Source: Sclerodactyla briareus
Taxonomy: Eukaryota; Echinodermata; Holothuroidea; Dendrochirotida; Sclerodactylidae
Direction of reading: 5' to 3'
Assembly (NCBI GenBank): GCA_026419785.1
Contig: JAODTK010002543.1
Coordinates: 190,314-254,313 of the forward strand
DNA: 64,000 nt
Of the stretch, positions 49,353 through 61,319 are shown piece after piece (the first letter of the stretch is position 1; the number at the start of each line of letters is the position of its first letter). The translations under genes and the position numbers were made by a program. Below the pieces are notes generated by a model. That model was not told the DNA's origin. It saw only the letters and a list, made by a program, of their open reading frames with translations, and did not search any database.

Positions 49353-49970
49353 ACAATCAAGAACACTTTTTTTAACTTATTTCTGGTCTCCACTCTTACT
49401 TTTGCTATAGAACATAATGTCTTGTTTTGAGATTTGAGAAAGAGTGGTGGATAAACTTGAAACTTGAAACAAACCACCTCTCGATATCCTTTTTACCTCC
49501 CTAACGCAGAAAACCCTGGCGCTGGCGGCCGCCCCGATCCGTACAATTAGAAATTGTAAGATTACTCATATATATTTCTTGAAGGGAATCTCCTACCGCC
49601 CCCCCATTTTATTTTCCCAACGTTTTGATGTTGTGGTATCGACACGCTTTCGAGAGATTTCGAGGACTACCCGAGATTTTCAGGAAATTCACTCGGGATT
49701 TAATGGAAGATATTCATAGTTTTAACGGCGCGGTCGGGTAAAATGGAAGTGGTGGCTGCTCTGATGCAGCTATGAGAAATGCTGCTTGTCCTCACATGCA
49801 AGAGTTCGTCATAAAAAACCCGTGGCTCTCAGACAACACCTTTGTGCGTATCTCAATGTATCATGCCAGCGGGTGATGAGCCGGAGAAATAGGAGAATGA
49901 AAGAGAAAGAGCGTCCCTTCTAGACTGGATGTGACCTTGAAAATAGGGTTGAAAAAGGACTGGAGATTTA

Positions 49971-50231
49971 ATGAAGAATTTAATATTCCCACCCGGGGTG
50001 CGTTTATACGGTGAAAAGAATAGTTGGTATAGAATAGTGGGGCTGGACCAGGAGATTGTACCGCCATGGAGATTGCTGGAGCGCATCCCGGTAGACCAAC
50101 AATACAGACGGTTATCTAGTATGCTCCGACAAAAACTCAAGGATTGGAATTCGGATCCTACTACGAGAAACCGTACCAAGGGGGAAGAGTTCTGTGATGA
50201 GAAACTTGCCAAGAACCGTCTTACCCAATGA
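49971..50231 (+). CDS. Unrecognised open frame
   Basis: An 86-codon ATG-to-TGA frame with protein-like composition contains WRLLERIPVDQQYRRLSSML and is rich in charged residues. Just upstream another frame also reads as plausible protein (LKIGLKKDWRFNEEF), which suggests a frameshifted larger reading frame. No known domain, membrane segment or splice sites are apparent. It could be a transposon-derived fragment. The opposite strand also has a long open frame over the same bases, which weakens the case. Confidence 0.25.
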   Translation: MKNLIFPPGVRLYGEKNSWYRIVGLDQEIVPPWRLLERIPVDQQYRRLSSMLRQKLKDWNSDPTTRNRTKGEEFCDEKLAKNRLTQ

Positions 50232-50659
50232 TGTGGTTCAATTTAGACGTGAACAGGAGGCGATGACGATGATGATGAGAACATCGCGGTGTTAGGCTTT
50301 GATTCCCCACCCCCTCAACCGAGTGATTGCGCCATTGCATGTACGGTCTACAGAACCTGTGATTGGAATTGGAATTTAGCCCATGGCTACTCACCCGAAA
50401 AAATACCGGGAAGCTTATCACATTCATGAGGGGGGAAATGTGACTATTCCTGAGATCATGTCGTGGGGAAACACGTGTAAGCCTTAGTGGTTGCGCCCTC
50501 TCCTGTCAGCACTTGGATCTGGCCGCCTCTCTGGGCGGGACAATCAGAGGACAGTAATAGAAGGCTTATGAGGAAACCAGGCTCGAATATAAGGAGGGAT
50601 TTGTTAGGTTTCTAATTTCCCTGACGAAGTCAGAGCAATCTATGCAGTAATGACAGTGG

Positions 50660-50730
50660 ATGTGTGTGTGTGTGTGTGGTGTGGTGTGTGCGTGAGTGTG
50701 TGTGTCTGTGTGGTCGTGGGTGGTGGTGTT
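50660..50730. repeat. TG-rich microsatellite
   Basis: (TG)n grading into GTGGTG/TGTGCG variants. Confidence 0.9.
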
Positions 50731-50799
50731 GCAGGTTAGATTGTTAAAACACGACAATGGACCCAACTGGATAGATGGAGCTTATATTTGGCGATTATA

Positions 50800-51250
50800 G
50801 GTGCCCCAGTAAATTAGGACATGTTCCTTCTTGTTTTGGGGTCAGGTCACAAGGTCATATGAGGTCGTGTTTAGGTCGAAGTATGAAAACGTTGACGATT
50901 AGTCCAGAATTGCTGGTCTAATACCGCTGAAGTTTGGTATGCAACTTTTTCACGAGGAGTACATGGGCCCGATTATTTTTTAGTTCGTTCAGGACCGGCG
51001 CCCAATTTGGTTTTAAAACAAAAGGGGGAAGGGGAAATGTGACAAAATAGTTTTTGGCTATTTAGCTTGTTAAACAGGTGTACTCGGGACCCCACTTGGA
51101 TGGATGAAGCTCACTTTGGTATATATGTTCCCACATAAGGAGTACATGATCATATTGTGTTCAGGGGGTTCAGGTCAAAGGTATCTGAAGTCAAGAGAGG
51201 TCAAAGTTTTTAAAAATCTTGTTAACACGAGGGGCTAGAAGTGGGTTGCA
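50800..51250 (-). repeat. Inverted copy of the 310-bp repeat family
   Basis: Read on the minus strand it carries CTGACCCCAAAACAAGAAGG, CATACTTCGACC and CATACCAAACTTCAGC-like blocks, in the same order as the 22.5-23.7 kb array. It is a strongly diverged copy in opposite orientation. Confidence 0.65.
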
Positions 51251-52377
51251 GCTTCTTATTTGACCATGGGAGTCATCTGAAGCGCCATAGGTCAATGAAA
51301 CTATCGTTACACTAAGAGAAGGGATCGTACGTGTGAGCGTTTTAAGGTATTGTCTTGATTCTACAACGCTTCATCGAACTGACCAATAATGCATTAATTT
51401 TTAATTTCAACAGCGCCATCACTACAGGGTGCCTGTCGATCCAAATATAAGAGTACCATGTAGAGCGAGTTCTAGTGGTGCAGGCCAATAATCCCCCCCC
51501 CCCCAAAAAAAAAAAAGTTGTAATCTCGTCACCCGCCATTGACAATAATTGACTGAAATTAAAAACGCCATTTAATGCCACACACACACTTTTACAAAGG
51601 TTTTAGAATACAGGAAATGGTATCGGCGGAACATTTATATTCGGAGATGGTATATGAGTGAAGGCAACTTTCATATTTGAAAAAAAGAGAGTTCACGATT
51701 AATGCTGGAGGAGAGGTCGAAAAAATACATCAAGGTTCACAAGTGATTGTCCAAAAATCTTTCAGCTAATTACAGTTCAATTTTTTTTATACAAAAATGA
51801 AAATATTATTCATTATTCACAATGCGGTTAATGCCACATGCAACCCCTGAAATACTGAAATACCTTATCAAAATCTGCCTTTGCCTGCCGTAACACTGTC
51901 GAGTTTTTCGGAGGAGGGGGGGCAAAAACCGTAATAAGACATTCAACCTTTCACCCTCTCTGAATAATTAGAACAGAAGAGAATAGGCCGAATACGATTG
52001 CCTCAGTTAAACGATATAGAAAAATTGGGGTAGAAACACCTGACAGAGAGCAGGACTCAACAATGTTAATGTTACCTACACTAACCAGCTAACGACAATA
52101 CAGTGGTTCACTGATAATGATACTCCAAAATTTTGAAGTAACCATTATTATAACCATAATACATTTCACTGAGGCTTAAATGATACGACTAAACTGAAAG
52201 AAGTTTATATATGAATATGAGAGTTTGTGTATGCGAGGAATAGCAAAAAAGTGCAACAGCGTCAAAGGCGTACATAGGTTTGGAAGGTATTGCGCTCATG
52301 TCCGTTCATGCTGTCGTGCGCAGATAATACACATCTTCCTGTGTTTTGGCTGTTTTAACGAGAACAATATTTTACTC

Positions 52378-52655
52378 GTTTTATATAGCGCTTTTCGATG
52401 TCGAACCTTGCTCAAGCGCTTTACAGATATTGACGCTTGATCATTAAAGTGGCCTTTTTCTTCTCCCGACGCAACCATTTCGTTCATCAAGAGGTCGCCT
52501 ACCAGGTACTCACTTGAGTGGTGTGAGATATTTCAGGAGGCATGTCTTGTCCAACAGCACTGCAGAAAGGTCCTCGGGGCTTCAAATAGCTCCGAACTCT
52601 CAATCAATTGTTTTGCAGTCTGGAGCTCTACCGAATGAGCTAATCCGACTCCTGG
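52378..52655 (-). mobile_element. tRNA-derived SINE with AGCGCT tail
   Basis: On the minus strand the head has an A-box-like TAGCTCATTCGGTAGAGC, an anticodon-arm-like CCAGACTGCAAAAC and a weak B-box GAGAGTTCGGAGC. The body has TTGGACAAGACATGCCTCC. The 3' end has GTAAAGCGCTTGAGC and AAAAGCGCTATATAA, a two-part AGCGCT tail I recognise from 3' ends of several animal SINE/LINE families. No target-site duplication or long A-tail was found, so the limits are approximate. Confidence 0.65.
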
Positions 52656-52659
52656 GTGG

Positions 52660-54100
52660 AGATTTAGGAGAATAAGATTGATCCCGCTCGGAGAAATATG
52701 TCTGATTCCGAGGGCGGCATATAGTAACAGCCAGTTTAATATCGTCTTCAAAGGCTATTTTAGTGGACGGTACTTTACACAGGATCGCACGATTGTATCT
52801 TCTGTCCATGGGAACCCTTGAGGGATTGAGATGGGAAAAACTCATTTTCTTTATGCTTCTTTGTGACAGACATCCATAATAATTGATATACGGACCTGGT
52901 AATTATCCATAATAATTGTACGTACCTGGTAATATTACGTACGTAATTCTTTTTCACTGGAAAACCCAACCTGTTCTATCAAACTGTCAACCGATGTCAT
53001 AAATGTCATCAAGTAGGCGAATAACCTGATGAGAGCTTGCTTCATAACCAATCAGTTATTACTTAGATGATTCACGTTTCTTCACACAGGATTTTGATGT
53101 TGATTACACAGTAGTAGTCAGTGATGCGTGTGTGTTGTATATGATCAGTATTTATCAGTCGTAACTTCTCAGTTCGGGTGGTCCAACAACTCGAGGGGAG
53201 CTGATAAAACATGCTAAAAAAAATCAATTGAAAAAAGCAAATTGGACCCAAATGTAAAATGAGGCTCTGAATCAAAAGTCAGGCTCCACCGACCACCGCT
53301 AACTGGTGAATAGGCATATTACAGACAAACGGGGGATTTGTATTCATTTGATCCATGTAAAATTGGATGAAACTCAAGTCGAAGGAAATTAAAAATTCAA
53401 ATAAATGTAATTAAAAACCATTACTCATTTTATGTGGGCGAATGAGTGTTTCTGTTCCCTATTTACTCCATCTAGGGAAGACTCTATTTCACTCGAATGT
53501 AACCTGAATTATAGGTGAGAGAAATTCATTCCACACAAGTAAACCCCGGTTCACTTAAGAGGCATATCGCCCCACGATACTCAACAAATAAAGGCCCGGT
53601 GTCACCGTAATCGATGCCGTAGTTCCACGTAACGAAAAAAGAATAGCGTTCACAAACAGAAACCCAAACATGAAGCGAAAGATTAAGATGAAATGCGAAA
53701 CGATACGTCAGCGATGTTTCTAACCCTCTACCCGATAACTATTCAAACTGCTGACCAATCAGAAGAATGATTACATTTGACGTCACAGCTCATTCATCAC
53801 CCCCTCCCTACCGTGCTCTGACATTGCTATAATGCCAACGCTCCAGTCTTTTCGGGGTTGTCGTTATCTTGGCGGTGTGGCAGAGGCCTAATAGACGCTG
53901 CCGTCCACCGGACGGCACGGCAAAAATCGCCCGAGGACTATCATTTTTTTAAAAGTTTACATTAACAATCATTGTGAATTGATACTGTATTGATTGGAAA
54001 GATATTTATTCGTGACGTCATGCCAACGAATCCGTCCCTCTTCCGCTAGCTGATCAAACCTGGCTACTACAGGTTAGATCTTTCTTTGATCTAGTCTGTG
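52660..54100. other. Intergenic, downstream of the Toll-like receptor
   Basis: No gene recognised. This holds the 3' side of the minus-strand receptor gene. A GTACGT/TACGTACGTA-rich block lies near 52915-52947. Confidence 0.4.
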
Positions 54101-54105
54101 GCTAT

Positions 54106-57100
54106 TTAGCCGGAGTTGATCGCGGGAGATATATTCTCCTTCGACTCGGGTATCGAGTACATTAGCTTAGACCAGAAGAAGACATCTCGCCGGTGCAGGT
54201 AAGTGTTCGTGGAAAATGTAGGCCTTGATCTCCTTATCTAGAGACTCCTCATCCACGTCATCCATCATCACCAACACGATGCGTCGAGCCCTGTCTCTCA
54301 GCGCCTGCTGGTGGGACGTCTTGAACTCGTAGGAGCACCAATCACTCTCGAGGTAGTTCTGCGAACACAGAATCAGAATCTTCCTGCTCTTCTCGATCGC
54401 ATTGATGTGTTGTCGCGTTACATTCACCGACGATGAAGTCCCGGTGGTGGATGCAAAGCTTCCTCCTGCCCTCCTGGGATTCCAGCTTTGTATCAGCTCT
54501 TCCAGAACGAAATCGCGATCGAAACTGCTGAAGGAGATGAACGCATCGTACTCCTTGTCATTGTCATCCGGAGACCGCGAAGAGAATGGCTTGAGGCCGG
54601 TCTTGATGTAGATGAAGACCAGGATCTCTAGACGATAATCGTAAATCAACCAGCACATCACTGCGGTGAAAAGACGGCGACAACTGAGGATCCCACGTAA
54701 AGATACCACTGCTGAGCCGAGACTGTTACTATCTGCGTAACTTCACTGTGACTATCGATGGAGTCGGTGCTGGAGAACATTCCTGTTCTTTTTCCTCCAC
54801 CCACTGAGCCATCCGTTTCATTAGAAAACCCAGTATCGTTACACGGTAGCGAGGGAGGTCCGTAGTTATTGATCGGCCGTCTGTAGAAAATACCATTTGA
54901 ACCAGCTTGAAAGGTAAGGTTCACAAGAGCACGTTGAATGGGTTGCCAACCAGAAAGAGGGAGGAAATATTATCAGATCTCAAGACCCCATCTGGAGGAA
55001 GAAAGGTGGTGTTAGGAGGAGATTCCTTGAACGACGACACTCGTTAAAAGTGTCGTTCGTTATCGACGGAAATCGATATTCGAGAGATCGAGAGAGGAGA
55101 AATGCGGAGAGGACACGTTAAGTATAGCCAGAGCTTACTTCGTATATAGCATTGTCGTTAAGGTATAGATCGTAGAGATCACGAAGAGGCAGGAACGACC
55201 ACTCTCGAATGTAGGAGATTTTGTTATCTCAGGTCGAGAACTTGGAGGTTCGGGATGTGGTGAGATTACCGTGTCAGGTTCTATGAGTTACCTGATAAAC
55301 AACGGGCAGTTACAGATGATGTCAGCTCAATCGGACGCGGCAAGGACTGGGAAATTCTCGCAGAGAACTACCACAAATTCGTTGAACATTGCTGATAGCA
55401 AAAACATGGCGATTGACAGTCGGGTTCCGAGTGAACATCGTATAGAAATCGAAGTACCTGAAAACTAGCCTAACGTCAACATAATGCCATCCTACCGGGC
55501 TGTACCCGATCGTGTGTATCGGTCGAAACGTTTGATAGAAAGGTGAAGTTACGGGCCATATATACTCAGAATAATATGGAGTGTCCATTCCCCGGTTTCT
55601 GGAGGCTCGCTCGAATAAATCACTGAAACATCCACAGTGCACATTAACGGATTCTCAAAAGTCTGGAATGGCTTCTCGGGAAGACCCTCGAGATTCTATA
55701 CCCAGTTAACGTAGTACGGGAGATGGAAATACCAAAGTTCGTGGTACCGCAAGTCTAAGATAGTAAGAGTAGCAATGTGACTGGAATGCCATTATGTCAA
55801 AGGAGTAGATACGGTTCCCAGCGAGATCAATATTTCGATGGAGGGAAGGTTGAAAACTACGTCTTGTCCGATGAAACTGCAAATATTTTTTGCGAGATCA
55901 CCCGTTTCAATTTTTGCCAGTACAAAGGTGTAGCGACACACTAAGGGCAATAAATATCGCTGAGACGACCATTTCTAGCCTTAACGAACAGGGGGTTTGA
56001 GGTCGAAATAGGCAAAAATAATCTGGTATCTCGCTTAGTTTATTGCGCCTTAGAACGAGTCCTTCAAGAGTGGTGATATTCTGGAAGTGTGAGCTGGTCA
56101 CGTCATCCAGGAAACATCTAATGTACAGTGTTCCAGATGGGGCATGCGTAACGAGATATTGTATTCGTTCAGGCCTAGGGGGAGTTGCCGTGAAGGTCAA
56201 GGACTCAGGTGGTGAGGCCTCTGAAGGCCCCTCTGTGGATGTAGCGAAGATAGTTGGGATAGGTCCAAGATTGCAGCTAGGAGAGGGACGATAAGGCGTG
56301 CTCCCCTAGCGCTTCTGTCGCTGTACGAACCAGTGCTAATGGTTCAGACTGGGCATTAATCGGAACAGGTACGTGGGAATTTCATCAACATCCTGTTAGT
56401 TCCGTATATCTAAGACTCGAGAGCTGTGAGAGGGAGTCACGACTGGAAACCGGCGTTCTGCATTTTTTTTTTTTTTTTTTTTATAAGTTATGCGAAGAAA
56501 ACATTTGTCCAAACGTTTCAATTACGGACTGCGTTGGCAGGAACACCTGAATGAATGAATTTTTTCAAGAGCAGAAACTCTCGGCGTAGGGGGAAAGCGT
56601 TGTCTCGTTGATAGGCAAATCAGAGCTCTCGGGTAATCCGAAGACTATAGGCGAGTAGTACTAGAATAAATTCAATTAGTACCTAGGCGCTTCGAAGAAA
56701 GAAAAACATCGTCGTCCATTCGAAGCAGGACCGTACTGCCAACTCAGTTTCTCCAAATGCAGGAAGGATACAAGGTATTGTTTGGCAGAACTCTACCAAG
56801 TCGCATGCGTACAACTCAACGACGTAACCGTCGCTGTACCCGCGAGAGCAGCCATACACGTGAAAAGTGACTAGGGTGCTGCATAGCTCTCGTCGCAAGT
56901 CACTAACAGATTCGATGGACCAGGCGGTGTGGGAACATGTCGGGATACTCATCGAGTGTGTGCGAAAACACAGGGACCCTCCGTCAGGTTCGTAAGGGAT
57001 CACGTTAGTCCATTACGGCAATGCCACTCGAATAGACACGCAGTATGGTTAAGTTCGCATGGGAAGAATCCAAGCAGATTACAGGAGAAACCGTTACGAA

Positions 57101-57964
57101 ATAGCACGCTCTTAGTAAACTTGCCATGATTCCTGAATCCTTCATGAAAATTGAACAGCATCAGCAAGACGTTGAACATGATCCTATAATATTGAAGCAT
57201 CATCGGGTGGGACTTGGTCCTGGTGTTTCAGAGAGTCAAGACCACTGGATATATGTTAAGTGTATTAAGGTTCAGTTTTATTGCTACTGCTCTACTTCGT
57301 TCGGTGTTAAAAGTGGTTAAAAGTGTGTGATGCCGACGTCATCGAATCACCGATGATAGTCAATAGAGACAGATTTATGGTTAGGAAGAGCAAATTCAAA
57401 GGGACTTTACAGCCCTAAATATTGACACTTCAAAGATTCAATCATATTCAGAGCGCCGGGTGTTATGTGGACCTTTGATAAATCAACATAGTGGGTAAGC
57501 TATTTACGATCTCAGATCGATCGATTCAGGAAGTGCAAATTTGGATAAAATTGGTGTTTATCGTCTTGTAGCAATTTATCTCTGACCCTGTGGTAATCAA
57601 ACCGATACGAGGGTTCCCATTTACGTTTAATTGATCAAGACCGAAAAAGATCACAAAGGGAACAATACTCAGTATTTGTTTGTGAGACGCTTAATGTAGT
57701 AGGGATGCGAGTATATACAATAGTCCTATTCTCCAGATATGATAGGCGATATGTGCAATTTCATGAAGTTTGAAACTCGCAAAAAGATTAGCAAGCTCCT
57801 GGAACCACAGAAAGACGTAAGATAGACTGCCAACATGCTTTACAGTTCATTCACTACTATCATACGAAGGGATGCGGGAGCAAAAGGCGCTGTAGATGAT
57901 TGCAGCGATAACAAATCCTACCAAGATGATCCTACGAGAATCTTTCTGCGAAGGAGAATCACGC
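54106..57964 (-). CDS. Toll-like receptor (LRR, TM, TIR), frame-broken
   Basis: Innate-immune type I membrane receptor. Read on the minus strand: a hydrophobic, signal-like segment RIILVGFVIAAIIYSAFC (about 57.9 kb). LRR pieces HYVDLSKVHITPGALNM (57.45 kb), NITTLEGLVLRRNKLSEIP (56.05 kb), IDLAGNRIYSFDIMAFQ (55.8 kb), DNKISYIREWSFLPL and LYDLYLNDNAIYEV (55.2 kb), ISSLFLVGNPFN (54.95 kb). Then a Cys-bearing LRRCT-like stretch, a membrane segment leading to YDYRLEILVFIYIKTGLKPF (about 54.6 kb), and the TIR domain. TIR box 1 is YDAFISFSSFD (54518-54550), box 2 is LCIHHRDFIVG (54432-54458, second frame), WCSYEF is present, and box 3 is FFW within NTYLHRRDVFFWSKL (54172-54180, third frame). The stop is TAA at 54106-54108. 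Length suits a single-exon TLR. Ectodomain frames change many times, so indels are probably consensus errors, but a decayed gene cannot be excluded. TIR identity is firm; the 5' limit is not. Confidence 0.85.
56463..56483. repeat. 21-base T-run inside the receptor gene
   Basis: An uninterrupted T-run on the plus strand (A-run in the coding sense) would encode polylysine in the leucine-rich ectodomain. This is unexpected in a TLR and marks an insertion or a low-quality consensus point. Confidence 0.85.
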
Positions 57965-58462
57965 TCTAATTCAAGGTTGAGCTAGTTCACAGTCATGTTC
58001 GTCAGTTGGCTCATCATCATGCATCACTGTTGTAGTTTTGAAGCCTCTTTGTAAATTACATGTTGTGTACACAACTTGCAGTATAAACTACTAGTTGGGT
58101 TTGCATATATCAAACAAGACGAGGCAGTGAGACTTCGCAGTTCCTCAGACAGGAACACGCTGGACTGAACTCCAAACACGTGTGGCAAGTAGGACTAATA
58201 AGATGCAAATCAACAAATGTAAACAGTAATAGGTCCGGTTCAAAACGAGGTGGCCATCCATATTGTCCGTGTCAATCGTGAACTGCGTGAACAGATCGGA
58301 AAACCTAGGCATAACATAAGTACCATCAACGTCCATGGGCGGCGTCACGGGGGGGACGGGGACTTCTATCAAATATCCCCCAATATTTCGCGGACTGGCG
58401 AAGAAACCTATAATGATATTTACAAGTAGGCCAAAACAAAAAGGTCTAACTCTTATTCTTAT

Positions 58463-58684
<222 letters not shown>

Positions 58685-59550
58685 CTTTAAATTTTTTTGT
58701 GAGGAAGGCTCGAATGCAAAAAAAAGGAAAAAGAAAATCGCACTGTGCGCGCCGTATCCTATCTTTCCCGTTACATGTATAAAACAGTGGGCACACGTGT
58801 ACAGTAACTTTTTTCACATTCTGACAAATATATTTTTGTCCATAGTGTCATCTTCAAGTGTGGTGAACATTTAGGTAGGCCAGAGGGCAATTGGTTTAGG
58901 ACTGATTATGTTGCACCCCCCCCCCCCCTCCTCACCTAAACAATGACGGAATCCACCTGCTATTTTCTTAAAACTGCACACAGTAGCTACTCTGATCCAT
59001 ATTGTCAGTCAGATTGGCCTTGCCAGACTGACGTGCTGTTTTTAAATAAAAGATGAAAAGCTATATGTAGCGAAAAACACAGGGCATGATCGTGCAAATT
59101 AGTGTGGATTTTTACTGATTGACGTAGGACTATACAGGCGGCGGAGCGGGCGAAACAATTCTGAGACATGAGAGAAATTTGAACGCAGAATTAGCGGAAA
59201 CTATCACCCAAAATGACAAATTGTCTTGCTGACCTGGCTCGATGCCTTTCAAATCAATCCCGAAAAATGCACACATTTACATGCATTGATGTTCAAACAA
59301 GCAAATTTTTCAATCTGCGGCGCCTCCACCCAATGGAAGGGTCCCCTCGATGGAATATCTCTAAGAATGGCTATGGTAGGAATGGAACAACGAAAATCTA
59401 AGAAATCTAAGGATTAACATCATCATTTTTCTGAAATACTGCCATTTCAGTGATTGCTACTGCCAAAGTCCGCGGGAAGTGCCGCTTCCTGCATCTGGGG
59501 GGGGGGGGTCCTGTATTACCTATTTCTTATACAGTACGCGTCAACTCGTC

Positions 59551-59901
59551 CCCCTTTTGCGTAGTGACGAATGTGCAAAAATCTGTTTCGAGAACGCAGT
59601 TTAAAGATTTGAGGCATTTTGAAATGGTCGTATCGAATGTTAAGCAATGGTTCTCTTCTCATATGTGGGGTACAAGCGTAAGAACACAAGGTATCTTTCC
59701 CAGCTAAATAAGCACGCTTCGGCGATGAAACGAACCCTTTTCTATTTATACTTAAGCTTAAAAGACATTCGTCACTAGCGAATGAAATGTACAGGTAGTA
59801 AAGTTCGTCACACATTCGTCACTACGAGCGACTTTTTCCATTGTTTCCCGCTCCTTGTAATATTCGTGTCCATCCTACATTCGTCACTACGCAAAATGGG
59901 G
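59551..59901. repeat. Fold-back repeat with ATTCGTCACTACG motifs
   Basis: CCCCTTTTGCGTAGTGACG (59551) is the reverse complement, with one mismatch, of the CGTCACTACGCAAAATGGGG segment ending at 59901. The similarity extends through AATGT. The word ACATTCGTCACTA also occurs in direct orientation at about 59767 and 59812, and as ACATTCTTCACTACG at 59942. Possibly a small TIR element with internal copies of its end. Confidence 0.65.
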
Positions 59902-60139
59902 AAATGGCCTTTAGTGACAGATTTTGTCACACGTGCGGAGCACATTCTTCACTACGCGAAAAAATTTCCGTGTTTTTCACTGACGTTATAAATATCATAC
60001 GCATTGACTTTACATCGATTTCGATAACGATTTCGAAGAGGCACACTACGAAATGATTTGCAACAGATCCCGAGCGACGAACTCATATCTCATTTCACTA
60101 TTACTGAAATGTTTCATACCCGGTCAAATTAGATACGTC

Positions 60140-61095
60140 AAACTATTAATCCTTTCAGCACGAACATCGCGTCCCCCCAGGGTGACAGTGCGAGTGCATA
60201 TTCTTTATAACATACTGCCAACTCATTGAACTCGGATGAAAATGACATTGGATGCAGTTATCCAACCATCTAGTTAGTTTATCATGACTACAGCGCAAAT
60301 AGTATAAGACAAACTTCTCACCGTGGACCCACATATGCCGATGATATCTCTGGGCATCGACTGGAGAACATATATTACAAGACATCGAAGATCGAGTGAC
60401 TGAGAAATTGGCAAGAAGAAATCTAAAAATAAACATACACGAAAACTGGAGAATTGTCAATCACAAGAATGGCATGGAAGTTGGAAAAAAATGTAATATG
60501 TAGGAAGTTTGTTAGGAACCGTAGAAGACATCAACAGAAGAATTGGTATAACCAACACGCTTTCAACACTCTATCAACAATTTCAAGAGCAACGAATCAG
60601 TTCAAGCATGCAAAACTCCGGCTTTTCGTTTTCATGCCCTTATACAGAGTATTTTCGTATAATTGTGAACTTTGGGGTACAACGAAGAATCTTGATCACA
60701 AATTGACACTTTTCAAAGCAATACTACTCCGCATCTGTTCTCAACATCCGATGACCATAACAATTGATACCAAACGACGAGCTCTATAATGTTTACCATT
60801 CAAATCCGCTTGGTCTTCCGTAGTCGCACATAGACTTTTGAGATTTTGTGGTCACGTCGCGAACTCCAGAAGAAGCTGCCAGCGAAGATCGCTGGAGAGA
60901 AGCATTGAGACCTACTACTAAGCCAGTTGGAACCTGTGACTTCTTTGCTCGGAAAAATCAAATCGCTATTCCAGGACATCAACATTAACAAGTTTCGAGG
61001 AGCTCAACAGATAAACCTTGCGCAAGATCATGATACGTGGCGGAGATTGATCACTGAGCATGTCGGATAGACGAGACTCACTACTACTACACTAC
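60140..61095 (+). mobile_element. RTE-like LINE 3' end with (ACT)n tail
   Basis: Plus strand, in shifting frames: a QGDSASAY polymerase motif (about 60178), the catalytic YADDI motif (about 60333-60347), DRVTEKLARRNLKIN (about 60390), EDINRRIGITNT (about 60524), YNCELWGTTKNLDHKLTLF (about 60660-60715), LRFCGHVA (about 60837), LRPTTKPVGT (about 60906) and DTWRRLITEHVG (about 61033). It ends in ACTACTACTACACTACTA, a short simple-repeat tail like those of RTE elements. It is 5' truncated. The catalytic Asp pair is visible, but no frame runs through. Confidence 0.8.
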
Positions 61096-61319
61096 TATTG
61101 ACTTTACACAGCATATTGACGATCTCCATCGTCATCTACTCGGAAAAATGTTCACGAGAAACACCCGAAAAAGAGGATTCGTCAGAAAACGTATTGGAAT
61201 ATGTCAAAACCTTCGGCTTTTTGACTTCAGGACCCAGGCCCCCATAGATCTAACCAAAAATTAGGCAGAATATCTAGCTAGCTCAAATATCGACAAAATG
61301 CAGATTAGTCAGTATGCGA

